Source: Pectinophora gossypiella (taxonomy: Eukaryota > Arthropoda > Insecta > Lepidoptera > Gelechiidae). Taken from it: DNA of 64,000 bases. How positions within the stretch are numbered: position 1 is the stretch's first letter; each line of letters opens with the position of its first letter. The notes under the pieces were generated by a model, which ran no database searches, was not told where the DNA came from, and was given only the letters and a program-made list of their open reading frames with translations. A program made the position numbers and the translations under genes. The stretch spans positions 7,605,438 through 7,669,437 of the forward strand of contig NC_065415.1 in the NCBI RefSeq assembly GCF_024362695.1, in the 5' to 3' direction. Shown here piece after piece: positions 45,040 through 54,907 of the stretch.

Positions 45040-46398
45040 ATGAAATTCGTGAATAACCAAAAAGGATTCCCATCTCTATTGCATAATGGCTATCGCTACA
45101 ACAAGAACACGAGAAAAAATTTCAATGATACGACTATCTGGAGATGTGTAAAACGCCAGATATGTTCTGCTACAGTAACATTAGACAATATGAATAATAT
45201 AGTGAGATCGAGTGATCACTTGTGCCAGTCTGACCCTAAATTCAATAAAATATTTCAACTTCGTGCGGATTGTAAAAGGAAAGTGTGTGAAGACTTATCA
45301 TCAACTGTGCAGACTATTGTCGAAAACACATTTGAGCCTATAAAAGAGGCTGAAGATGCACTTGAATATATACATTACATTCCTTCAGTAAAAGAAATAC
45401 AAGATTCTTTATATAGAGCCGGAAAAAAATATCTTGATTGCAATAGCTTAAAGTTCATAAAATTCGAACATGTCACGGTCCCTGAGGTACTAGGAAAAAA
45501 CCTATTGGTTTGTGAGGATGGTGATTCAAGGAAAATCCTAATATTTTGTTCCAATATTGCTAAAAATTTTATTCAAAATTCGAAATTTGATTATTTTGGC
45601 GACGGCACGTTTAAATGTGTTCCGTCTCCATTTTATCAGCTATACACAATTCACGTTGATTTGGGATCCACACATAAATCAACTAATGTAGTTCCAGTAA
45701 TTTATGGTCTCTTACCTGATAAGAGTGAGGATACATACACACGTTTCTTTAAATTGTTAAATGAGAAGTTGAAAGTCCATTTTAAGTCGTTCAAGTGTGA
45801 TTACGAGATAGCAGCTATAAATGCTGTCAGACGCGTCTTTTCAGACTGCCAAATATCTGGATGTTACTATCATTTTTCAAGAGCTATTTGGAAAAAAGCT
45901 AAACAAATTAAATTGACTAAAATAAGTGAAGGTCGAAAAATACTAATAAGCCAAATGCCACTTTTGCCTGCTAACCGTATCAAGGAAGCTTGGGAGTTGA
46001 TTGTAACCGAATCGCCTGAATGCGAAGAAATGCATTTGTTTATACACTACTTTGAGCGACAGTGGCTTAAAACATTTTCACCTGATGTTTTTAGCTCTGC
46101 CACATTACTACACCGCACTACCAACTGTTTAGAAGGGTGGCACCACCGTTTGAACGTGAGAATGTCCATACATCCAAGCCTTTACCGTTTTATTTTTAAA
46201 CTTAAAAAGGAAACAAAATTTTATGACCATGAAATTTCAAGATCGTTATTTCGCGAGCCAAAAGTAAATCGAAGAAAATGTGATATCGATTTTGATATGA
46301 AACTGTCTATTTTGTTGCGTGAACTGCATGCAAAAAAAATTAACACCATGCAATATCTTAGGAAGATAGTGTTTTCGCGGCTGAAACGTATTGCATGA
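45040..46398 (+). CDS. MULE-type transposase with FLYWCH zinc finger
   Basis: 452 residues, uninterrupted. Residues 10-62 form a FLYWCH-type zinc finger (NGYRYNKNTR, W34-R-C36, C42, H60-L-C62; the last ligand is Cys instead of the usual His). The MULE transposase domain follows: D188 in YFGDGTFKCVPSPFYQLYTI, D254 in FKCDYEIAAINAVRRVF with the C275-x2-H278 signature CYYHFSRAIWKK, and E365 in TTNCLEGWHHRLN, the expected DDE triad. The transposase would bind the inverted ends and cut and paste the element. The ATG is the first in frame and lies just before the zinc finger, as in related insect proteins. AATAAA lies at about 46470. Related proteins are often 450-550 residues, so it may be full length. 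Codon use is AT-rich like its surroundings. Confidence 0.88.
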   Translation: MKFVNNQKGFPSLLHNGYRYNKNTRKNFNDTTIWRCVKRQICSATVTLDNMNNIVRSSDHLCQSDPKFNKIFQLRADCKRKVCEDLSSTVQTIVENTFEPIKEAEDALEYIHYIPSVKEIQDSLYRAGKKYLDCNSLKFIKFEHVTVPEVLGKNLLVCEDGDSRKILIFCSNIAKNFIQNSKFDYFGDGTFKCVPSPFYQLYTIHVDLGSTHKSTNVVPVIYGLLPDKSEDTYTRFFKLLNEKLKVHFKSFKCDYEIAAINAVRRVFSDCQISGCYYHFSRAIWKKAKQIKLTKISEGRKILISQMPLLPANRIKEAWELIVTESPECEEMHLFIHYFERQWLKTFSPDVFSSATLLHRTTNCLEGWHHRLNVRMSIHPSLYRFIFKLKKETKFYDHEISRSLFREPKVNRRKCDIDFDMKLSILLRELHAKKINTMQYLRKIVFSRLKRIA

Positions 46399-46611
46399 TT
46401 ATTATTTTAATGTAAGAATATTACCAGAGTCACTTTTAAGTTTACTTTTGTAGTTCAAAAATATCCATTAATAAACCGTTCATTATTATGTGTGATTTTA
46501 TTTTCTTTGCCCCATTCATAGACTATTATTTATTATATTGTATTGTTTCTTATTATGTATTGGCTAACCTAACAGCGTATTTGTTGTTTCGTGTTTAATG
46601 ACAATAAATGA

Positions 46612-46842
46612 TTTGGTATTGGTCATTATGCGTATTGTTAGTTTTGCTAAAGCGTCATTATGCGTTTTGGACGTTTTGCGTGTATGTCTAAATTCGAATT
46701 TTCCGTTAGTCATTATACGTATACGTCTTTTCACGTACGCGTCATTTTGCGTTTTAGTAGAAATGCTAATAGGTCAATATGCGAATGTGTCATATTGCGA
46801 AAAAAACCATTGTATTATTGGTCATTGTGCGTCAAAAGGATA
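46612..46842. repeat. Right inverted end of the MULE, an array of GGTCATTRTGCG motifs
   Basis: GGTCATTATGCG (46621), CGTCATTATGCG (about 46653), TAGTCATTATACG (about 46707), CGTCATTTTGCG (about 46740), GGTCAATATGCG (46772), TGTCATATTGCG (about 46788) and GGTCATTGTGCG (about 46820) face one way, the mirror image of the left end. Frames at 46598-46915 and 46660-47004 are artefacts. Confidence 0.8.
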
Positions 46843-46864
46843 TTTCCTGAGACATCAAAACATA

Positions 46865-46990
46865 TTCAATTGTGGCGCAAATACAATGCGCTTGCGCGCC
46901 ACAATAGACCAATGAGCGTGTCGGACGCGATTTCATTTCCTGCGTGCGCGCCGACCCGTGCGCCAATTTCCGGTACTTCTATAGTTGTTG
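46865..46990. promoter_or_regulatory. CpG-rich patch next to the MULE
   Basis: GCGCTTGCGCGCCACAATAG, CCAATGAGCG, TGCGTGCGCGCC and a CCGGTACTTC ETS-like site lie within 120 bp of otherwise AT-rich DNA. A promoter is possible; no exon was recognised beside it. Confidence 0.2.
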
Positions 46991-47697
46991 GCAATTGTCG
47001 ATAGATTACCGTGATTTACGTTATACATGGAATTAGGCCATATAAATATAGTAGGTAATAAGGTAATTTATAATAAATTATTTGCTCAGGCTAATAAAAT
47101 GTTATTTTTATTATTTTTTGAGCTTCAACGGTAGAAGAACCGAGGAGAACTATGAGCTTACTAAAGTTGCTTACCCATAGTTTTTGTTTATTATTTAACT
47201 TATATTGATATTCGTTTAACTTTAGTTGACTTTTATCACTTAAGTGTTAATAAAAAAATGTTTCAAGACTTTCAAAAGCTTTTCTTGAAATTACTTATTT
47301 CCCGCTGTAGCTGTTAGACAAGTTGTTCTTGGGGAAACTCTTTTCATGACTCTGACTTTCCCAAAGTATCTACCTGAGTAATGATGAAATAATTAGGTAC
47401 TTTCCAATTTAAATTATAAATAGAGTTCTTTATTATTAGTTAGCACATTATGCGATGGATGTAATTTTCACTAGCTTAATTTGTTTTGCTTTTATTTATT
47501 TGGCTTATGTTATTTTGCGTTCAGTATTAGTCAAGGTTTGGGTAACTGTAAAAGAAATAAAAGTATAAAATAAGTTTTCTTACATAATATAACACACATC
47601 ATAAGCTCATGACTGTATCCCAATGAATTTCCAGGCACCGTTCCCAAAAAAAAAAAAAAATTAGCGCTGGCGCTGTAAAGAATAGCCTTCGTTTGAC
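46991..47697. other. Gene-free stretch
   Basis: No gene or clear element seen. Confidence 0.5.
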
Positions 47698-47746
47698 CAT
47701 ATGTCTGTTATCCAAGAAATAAGAATTCTTGGATAACAGACATATG
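47698..47746. repeat. Perfect 21-bp hairpin
   Basis: CATATGTCTGTTATCCAAGAA (47698-47718) pairs without mismatch with 47726-47746 around a 7-nt loop. It may be a small palindromic MITE or the fold of a structured RNA. Confidence 0.7.
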
Positions 47747-47807
47747 CACCTTTTATCTTTGTTTTTAGGTATAAATGATGACCCTTGTTATACCAATCAG
47801 GTACAAC

Positions 47808-47880
47808 ACACCTTCCACACATTATTATTCTGATCAAAATAAAGAGAAGCTATACTGGTAGCAACATAATTTTATAAACA
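47808..47880. repeat. Repeat shared in inverse orientation with 61258-61342
   Basis: CATTATTATTCTGATCAAAA, TAAAGAGAAGCTATACTGGT and AGCAACATAATT here equal the reverse complement of AATTATGTTGCTACC, CTTCTCTTTATTCTCATCAG and AATAATAATAGG at 61258-61342. Confidence 0.7.
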
Positions 47881-47998
47881 TCTTATCAAATATCAAGCAA
47901 CAATTATTTTTATATGACTGCCATTAATTTCTATTTATGAATAATTATGTACCCGAGCAACGAGAAAATAGGTAATTATCACGTTAAATCTGTACAAC

Positions 47999-48085
47999 GC
48001 CATCGAAAGTCCCTCATTGGGGTAGTCAGAGCTACATTCATCGCAAGATGAACTAAGTATCCACACCTCACCGAGCTTTACAAAG
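47999..48085 (+). repeat. Dispersed repeat (CACCTCACCGAGCTT family)
   Basis: ATTGGGGTAGTCAGAGCTAC, TCGCAAGATGAACTAAGTAT and CCACACCTCACCGAGCTTTA. Confidence 0.75.
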
Positions 48086-49006
48086 CTTTCTTATCTATAA
48101 GTTAAATATTCGCCATTATCTTAATGATTTAATTGAAAATATAAGTAAATAAAAAAAATACACGGCTTCATTTCACGTTCGTGTTTAATTTTACCGTTTG
48201 CTGGGTTTTTGGGCTTTGTATAAAATAAAGAGGTATAAAATTCAGATCTGCGTGCTGCACGCATTTCATGCTAACGCTAGTGTATATACTGGACCATGAA
48301 TCATATTTTAACAAATTGGACATGGTGCGACACAAAATTGGTGCTTTTCGTTTTTATATTTAAATGCAAATAGCCTCGCAAACTGCTTAGCTCATTAATT
48401 TAACCCACACGATATTGTTATCATCAATACTTGGGTATTAGGTGTTATATTTATTTTTCTTTAAAAAAAGAAACTAAGGTTTCTTAAACTAAGGTAAGCC
48501 CTTGAATTTAAAATGTGTATTAAATGAGACAGATTCCGTTACATTAAATATAGATGTTGAATTTCTTATGCCCAGTAATTCAATAAGTACCCATATAACA
48601 ATAGAATATTTATTGTATGTCAAAATCTGGCTTAATGGTTCTTGATGATTTCGAATAGGTCGGAATATTCGATAAATGGTTCTAGTTTCTATATTATCTA
48701 TACTCTACCATTAAAAAAATTAAAGTCATAACTCTTACATTTATTACACGTAGGCCCTCTGCGGATCGATAGAGCCTTCTTAAAATTTGATTTCCTATAC
48801 CATCTATACTAATACCATTTCTCACAACCTACGTAAAGTTTTAAGCGCTTGAAATCATTTATTTTTCACACTCTTGTTGAAAGTTTGAACAAGTTGGAAA
48901 TTTTAATACTACGTTGTTGTAAACTTTTGTTTTTTTCTTTGAACCTTATGACTTATTACACTTTAAGCTATATAATTATACGATTATATAATTATACGCG
49001 ATACGA
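48086..49006. other. Gene-free AT-rich stretch
   Basis: Nothing supportable. Confidence 0.5.
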
Positions 49007-49131
49007 CCCATCACCTATCTCGTTGGTCTAACAGAAAGCTCGGTGAGGTATGGGTATTTAGTTCATCTTGAGACGGATGTACCTTTGACTACTCCATTAA
49101 GATATAGTCGTGAGCTTATGTTTATATTATG
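49007..49131 (-). repeat. Dispersed repeat (CACCTCACCGAGCTT family), minus strand
   Basis: The reverse complement reads CATAAGCTCACGACTATATC, AGTAGTCAAAGGTACATCC, CCTCACCGAGCTTTCTGTTA and GACCAACGAGATAGGTGATG. Part of the plus frame 49043-49273 comes from it and is not a gene. Confidence 0.75.
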
Positions 49132-50484
49132 TTCATTTATATCATTTCATGATGAAGTAGTTTTAATTAGAAAAAACCGAAAGGATTCTAGAGTTAAATT
49201 GCTTGAAAATAATTGTAAGTTCACTGTCAGTTCTAAATGTTCTCTGTGGCTCGAGTTAACATTCCGTTTATAGATGACGTTTTTTCGTGTACACGAAAAG
49301 AAAGCTTATTAATTATTTGGCAAATAAACACGCAAACAAAATAAAGAATTCAGTTGTTGGCCATCCGTATAGTGGACGACGTGCGTGAGCCAAGCAGTTA
49401 CCCACAAGGAATTTGTTATAATTAGTGCTGTACTAATATATCTTTCACAGGTACCCGACATTTATACTACTGGTATTTTATGATGGTATTTGAAAGATGT
49501 GAAAAATATATTCAATGTCGTATTAAAGTCAGTATTTGTGTGGCTTAGGTATCTATCTAGTCTCTCGAGGCTACTCTCGATTTGCAATGAACGCTACGGA
49601 TATGAATTAGTTATTTAATATTATTTTCCTTGATATTAAATTAATTACTTAGAGTGAATTGGAGCGTTCGTGCATTAAGGCAATATAATTTGCTGTTATT
49701 TGTATTAGGTATAAATTATGTATTTTGCTATTAACGATAAACTATTTTTTATTCGGTTTAAATTCAGTAAAACAGTAAGTTGTCTTAGAGATTTTTTCTT
49801 TTATCAATACTGCTACATTTTATAGTCTATGATATTTTTGTTGGTATAGGCATATAGGTACTAACAAAAATAAATCTATCCTACTCTGATACATTAGTTT
49901 GTATTGGTCGTCTCTTTCATACTCAAATGTGTTTATACGTATTGTTTTCAAGTGGTAAAAAGGACTTTTTATGGTTCCTTATCTAGTCGACTTCACTACT
50001 CGTCTGCGATTAGGCTGCGCACGCGCTGCCCTGTAATCCTTATATAATTCAGTTAATAAATCGCTTTTCTTTAAATTCTAATTCTGCGTATTTCTTTTCT
50101 CACTTAATATTATAATTTTGATTTTTATTATTTGATTAATAGTTTTTGTTTGTTTATATCTGGACATATGTTCCAATTCATTACGTATTTTCAATCGCAT
50201 TAGGTTTTCCTCTCGGTAGCAGAAAAGCTCTTACCGTTACATGGAATAACAGTCTATCCCATCCCTAATTATAATAATGGCTGGCTAGGGTAAACTGCCT
50301 CTTATGGCACCAATTACTACATTACATCGCTGTAATTTCTTTGATTATTACATCTTAGGTCGCATTCGTATATAAAAGGCTATTCTGTTACTGCTTAATA
50401 TTAAGAACCATTATGTTTTGTAGAAAGCAATGACTTAGGTGAACTTAATCGATGGTGGACTACAATATATAATCAAATTTCATC
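49132..50484. other. Gene-free stretch
   Basis: No supportable gene. Confidence 0.5.
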
Positions 50485-50545
50485 ATCATCATTACTTTAA
50501 GAGCCACGCTCTTGTCGGTGTAGCATTCTCCGCGCTAATTTTTTA
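50485..50545 (-). repeat. RTE-type LINE extreme 3' end, minus strand
   Basis: The reverse complement encodes RRMLHRQERGS and a stop, then GTAATGATGATG, the C-terminus and tail of the LINE family seen at 250-405 and 22400-22540. Confidence 0.55.
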
Positions 50546-50694
50546 GGGCAGTGGTTTCCCTCTTGCCTTCCACCCTATAATAAAACTTACTTAATAAAAA
50601 TTGTAATCTATCGAAGTCATTTGAATGAAATCTATATAGAATAATTTGAAATTATAATAAGTAAGTAGAAAAATAATTTCACAATACCATTTAC

Positions 50695-50886
50695 CCCAAA
50701 GTATACAAGGAAAATAAAAGTAGAGGTTTCTATGTTCGTTCGAGGTATATACTCTGAATCAATATCGAAATGTTTTGTATTTCTAAACCTAAGTACTTTA
50801 ACGTCCTGTTTAACGTCTGAGCCTTCCATTATCGAATACAGACGAACTCTTCCAAACGAAACTACTCTGTAGGTGGCGGTGGGTTG
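50695..50886 (-). CDS. Candidate exon, TEP/alpha-2-macroglobulin MG-domain-like
   Basis: A minus-strand exon of 64 codons, phase 0 at both ends: acceptor GGATCTTCAG|CAA and donor TTTGGG|GTAAAT. It reads TATYRVVSFGRVRLYSIMEG, then KQDVKVLRFRNTKHFDIDSE and FIFLVYFG. The pattern Y-x-VVS-x-G-x-V, long gap, F-x-I-x-x-x-Y-x-P, then LVYFG, is like the end of macroglobulin domain 5 of thioester-containing proteins, whose members are secreted immune or protease-binding proteins. Identification is by eye only. The exon order fits the candidates at 52.5 and 56.3-56.6 kb. If real, several linking exons remain unrecognised. Confidence 0.35.
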
Positions 50887-51309
50887 CTGAAGATCCATCT
50901 GTCCAGATTGAATTTTTCATGTAAGTAGCCAAGCACTGAAGGTGAAGTGTTCGGCCAAGTAGGAATGCCATAATGATTCTGTCTAACCTAGGATGCCAAT
51001 ACCAAGAGCGGCTTCAAGTTGATTTCTGTTTTTTTCTGGCTTTGTCCACCCGGACTACTGATGTGAAATATGCACCCAATGATCTTCTTCCTTAAAATAT
51101 TTATAGGATACAACTTAAGGACTAAAGTGATCGCAAAGACTTTAATACGCGTTTTCTGTTATCGCTTGAACCAACGACATCAACCTCTTCATGCACGCCG
51201 GGGGACACGAAGTAAGACACTTGTTAAATATTAAAATGTGTACTATTTCAAAGTGTTTACTCATACATACACCGTTTGCGAGGAACAAGTAACAAACACA
51301 TAAAACATT

Positions 51310-51440
51310 GAGTACCGGGTGTGTGTATAGCAGGGACGGCGCCGCGACGGCGTGTTGTGGGGCGCGGTTGTCATGGTAACACCCCACACCCCCCAACTCC
51401 ACCCCCTGAGTTCAGCTGACCCGCCGGCCTCCATAGGCGA
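51310..51440. promoter_or_regulatory. GC-rich island with an RFX-type X-box
   Basis: About 130 bp of strongly GC-rich sequence (GACGGCGCCGCGACGGCG, then a CCCCACACCCCCC tract) contains GTTGTCATGGTAAC at 51367-51380. That matches the GTNRCC-N0-3-RGYAAC X-box consensus on both half-sites except one transition. RFX sites of this type drive ciliary genes in animals. No open exon is adjacent; a minus-strand 86-codon frame across it is probably chance. Confidence 0.35.
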
Positions 51441-52547
51441 ACATCGCTGTCAGTGCCATAGGGAATGAACAGGTTTCACTTGCTTTCAATGACGGTAGCA
51501 TACCTCCATATGTCAAACTAACAAAAAACTGTCGAGAAAAATTACAATGTTCTTTTGTCATTTCCCTTTCCGGGATACGAGCAGGCTTTCCCTTCAGATT
51601 AAATACGTATTAAACGTAAGTTAATATAAGTTTTTTTATTTGTTTCTGTTCTATTACGTACTTAGTTGTTAATATTATATCACCAAAAGGGGACCTGGAA
51701 GAAATTGATATCTTACCAATAAGGTTGCCTTAAAGAACAGTATTCAAACTGTTTATTTTTTCCATTTCCTTACCTAATTTTCCAGAAGTTCATTTAAATA
51801 CAATTTTAGAAAGTTCAAAGTACAATTTCAGCTACATGTCACATCCCTAGTTAGTAGTCGTCACGTACTCTAGTTCTCAGCGTTATAAATATTACAAACT
51901 TCTGTTGCTTTGTACACATCGAGACATTCAAATATATTGATTTGAATTGGTACTATTTATTTTAGTTTACTGCTTGGGGTTTTAAAGTACGCATATTCAT
52001 GGCGTATTTACCTATGAATATCTTTTATTCTTGCATGATTCCTATAATAATAATGATATTGTTTTCATAGAAATGTTCTTTAGATCCATCAATGGCTTTT
52101 TGTTTATGTATCTATTCGAATTAATTGTCTTTTAAGTAGTCTTGTTTTATATACAAAACGGACTCTTATGGACCTCTTATTCGACTGTCGAAAAGCCTAA
52201 AAAGAGGGTAAAGTTTTTAGAATTCATATCCCCATGCATGTTTCCATTGCCACTCAATGTAACGTAAGTACTTACACTTTCATACTTTCAAACGGTAAAT
52301 GAGCGACTCCCTTTAGACTTCAAAGGAATAATATAACACGAACGCTCGTTCTGTTGCAAATTGTACTTATTTGCTTAATACGCTCAGTTTATGCTATTTG
52401 CCGAGTCGCGTATTAGATTCATGTTATATGTTAGGCATGTAATGTGCTACTGTCCTTTGGAGAAAGTTTATTTAAAGCGTCTAATGAAAATTCCTGGAAG
52501 AAACGTAAATAAAAATGTTATGCCATTTCAACCATCTATCTAAGTAC
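51441..52547. other. Gene-free stretch, possibly intronic
   Basis: If the TEP-like gene is real this would be intron with missing exons; I recognise none here. Confidence 0.4.
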
Positions 52548-52771
52548 TTAAATCTCAGCTGTTTTATAAAGTACTTTGTGAACATCTTTTTGGACAAAAA
52601 TAACTGGTTTGACGATTCGTTTTTTAGATTTAGCAGTAATTCGTTTTTGTTTAAACATCACTCTTTCGAATTCTATATTTTCAATCGCAATTACATCCTG
52701 CTTGGGTTCTACAATAGTTATTTTAAAGTGCTTCACTTTTTCCCGCGAACGAAAGTCCAAAAGAAATGTTG
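52548..52771 (-). pseudogene. Candidate TEP/alpha-2-macroglobulin exon (MG1/MG2 junction), ends in a stop
   Basis: From an acceptor ATTGTCAG (52773-52772) the frame runs FLLDFRSREKVKHFKITIVE, ENIEFERVMFKQKRI, then KPVIFVQKDVHKVLYKTAEI and TAA. VIFVQ-x-D...YK is close to the (V/I)FVQTDKxxYKPG signature that opens MG2 in this family, but with two extra residues and without PG, and a stop follows at once. It joins in phase to the exon at 56423-56271 (both phase 1). The stop and altered signature suggest a decayed gene; a chance match cannot be excluded. Confidence 0.35.
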
Positions 52772-53023
52772 CTGACAATGATACATGGCTGCTGGGGAAT
52801 CCAGACTATCTGAGGCTATGATTCATTGGACATAATCTGTCCACAGAGCTTACAAAGTCTGGAAGATTCGAATTAGTTATCGGCTGTAAGACCTTGTCTG
52901 CCTATTGGCCATTTTTTCATTCTGGAGGCTAATATTATATCATATAGTTAGCCTTTTTTGATGACTTTACCCGCGAAAAACACTCAACCATATTTTGATA
53001 AATTATAATAATGTTTTATAACT

Positions 53024-53407
53024 ATGACAAACTATTTCAAATACCTTTTGTGTAGATTAAAGGCACATTGTCATAATGGGGTAAATATAAAACGAGAACT
53101 ATTTCTTGTTAGTCCTTTGAACTATTGCAAACCTCAGCATAATGATGTCCACGACAACATCTTTATGTATAGTTCTTTAGAAAACTTTCCTTTATTCTTC
53201 CCACGCGTAATTAGTGCGGCCATTTTTATGTTAAATACCAAAGGCTACCTTTACAAAGGTTTTTATACAAAAAGGATAACTCCGCTCGGTACTGCGGCCT
53301 GTGTATGGGATGTGTCCGTGTTTGTTCAGGGCTGTTTGCAAATGTGCCTCTTTAGTTTTATATCACAAACACATTGCTCTTTTTGTAAGCTAGCTAGTGA
53401 GAATTGA
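53024..53407 (+). other. Open frame of unknown meaning
   Basis: A 127-codon plus frame with many aromatic residues and no recognisable domain, and no splice or promoter context. I think it is chance, noted only because of its length in a gene-free region. Confidence 0.1.
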
Positions 53408-53964
53408 CATAACATACACATAAACGTAAAAATGATGAACCTGAAATATTTTGATAAGGTAGTCATGCTTATAGAGGGTAGGGTTGCAGAATATTAAATA
53501 AAAATCTAAAAGAGGGTTCAATGTTTTTTTTAAAGAAGAAAATAAAGTGCTTTACAAAAAGTTTAACACGATTCAAAAAGCTTTCCTCAGATTTAGAAAA
53601 GAAAGAAGATGTAGTTCGTGTAGAGATTTGGATTTGAACAGTATTTCCGTCAAAACAACAATTGAAAAAAAAAACTACTTGCGATGTTAAACATTCATGT
53701 TTTGGTGGTATTCAAATATGATATTAATTGCGGATTTAGACCACATCAGAAGCTTATTAATCAATTTTGTATCAGAATTAATTATAACTCAACATGCGGC
53801 CGATTGTCGTACAAATTACTGTAATTTCAGTTAACGTTTTGATATCATTTCGGTTATAATTAACGGTGTTAGCTCAGGAGGACAATTGATTTTTGTTACG
53901 AAAATAGAGTTTGGTGTTTTACAAAAAAGTCACTATTAGCTGTTCGAAAATCTAAAATATCACA

Positions 53965-54300
53965 GCCTCCGTGGTCTAGTGGTTAGAGCGTTAGGCTCAC
54001 GATCTGGAGGTCCGGGTTCGATTCCCGATGGGGACATTGTCGAAATCACTTTGTGAGACTGTCCTTTGTTTGGTAAGGACTTTTCAGGCTTGAATCACCT
54101 GATTGTCCGAAAAAGTAAGATGATTCCGTGCTTCGGAGGGCACGTTAAGCCGTTGGTCCCGGCTATTAGCCGTAAAAACACCTCCACCAACCCGCAGTGG
54201 AGCAGCGTGGTGGAGTATGCTCCATACCCCCTCCGGTTGATTGAGGGGAGGCCTGTGCCCAGCAGTGGGACGTATATAGGCAGTTTATGTTATGTTAAGT
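53965..54300 (+). mobile_element. Complete tRNA-derived SINE
   Basis: Head CCTCCGTGGTCTAGTGGTTA with B box GGTTCGATTCCC, body AAATCACTTTGTGAGACTGT, GTGCTTCGGAGGGCACGTTA, then a second module GGAGCAGCGTGGTGGAGTAT, CCATACCCCCTCCGGTTGAT and tail CAGCAGTGGGACGTATATAG. Its 3' module alone appears at 16079-16143 (-) and its tail at 1793-1835. The plus frame at 54066-54308 is a by-product. Confidence 0.85.
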
Positions 54301-54622
54301 ATTTTTAATAAAACATTTTTTTCGGCGTTTTGTTGATATATCTTCAATATTCAGTTTGTTCCAAAAAAAAAAATAGGTTATAGCTACGGGACTGGATCGA
54401 ACAAATACTTACGTAGATAGATAAAATACATTCAACTGCTTGTCTACCCGGGCATGGAGTAAAATCCGATAACGGGATTGTGTGCTTTCTCATATTATGA
54501 TGGAGAAAGTTAATGGCTAATTTGTCACGATAAGGTTCGTCATACCTCTCTTAGAACTTCGGATCAACAGTGACTGCAAGTTGTCTTTGATTACTTGTGG
54601 CTCTGCCTATCCCATATGTATA

Positions 54623-54907
54623 CGGGGTGGCCCAAAGATTCACATTCAAAATGATAGAAGCGCTCATTGGCTACCAGAAACACCTCCATGTATGTTCAGC
54701 GATTATTTACGGTTTAGGAGATATGACCCTTTTTGTACATTTTTCAAGATTTTCTACATTAAGTAGTTCAAAAATCATTATTTTGTTTCTATCTCTTTCT
54801 CAATAATTTTTAGGGTCTCCTAAACCGTAAATAAGCGCTGGACATACATGGGGGTGTTTCTGGTAGCCAATGAGGCCCTCGGTCTAATTTTTCATTGGGC
54901 CACCCTG
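54623..54907. mobile_element. 285-bp mariner-type MITE
   Basis: Ends CGGGGTGGCCCAAAG and CTTTGGGCCACCCCG-type inverse (right end TTGGGCCACCCTG), flanked by TA on both sides. Arms of about 110 bp pair imperfectly (CTCATTGGCTACCAGAAACA and TTATTTACGGTTTAGGAGA occur inverted in both). The open frames at 54581-54806 are artefacts. Confidence 0.8.

Larger units (their letters stand above)
44590..46842 (+). mobile_element. FLYWCH-MULE DNA transposon, apparently intact
   Basis: Long imperfect inverted ends (about 44590-44805 and 46612-46842) enclose a single uninterrupted transposase gene. The outermost bases TATCCTTTTGACGCACAATG are exactly inverted at the right end (...GTGCGTCAAAAGGATA). No convincing 8-10-bp target duplication was found outside these points, so the exact outer limits may differ by some bases. 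Confidence 0.8.

Noticed and set aside
53024..53407. 127-codon plus frame as a membrane-protein gene
   Set aside because: No domain, no splice signals and no conserved-looking motif; aromatic-rich composition is expected from AT-rich DNA.
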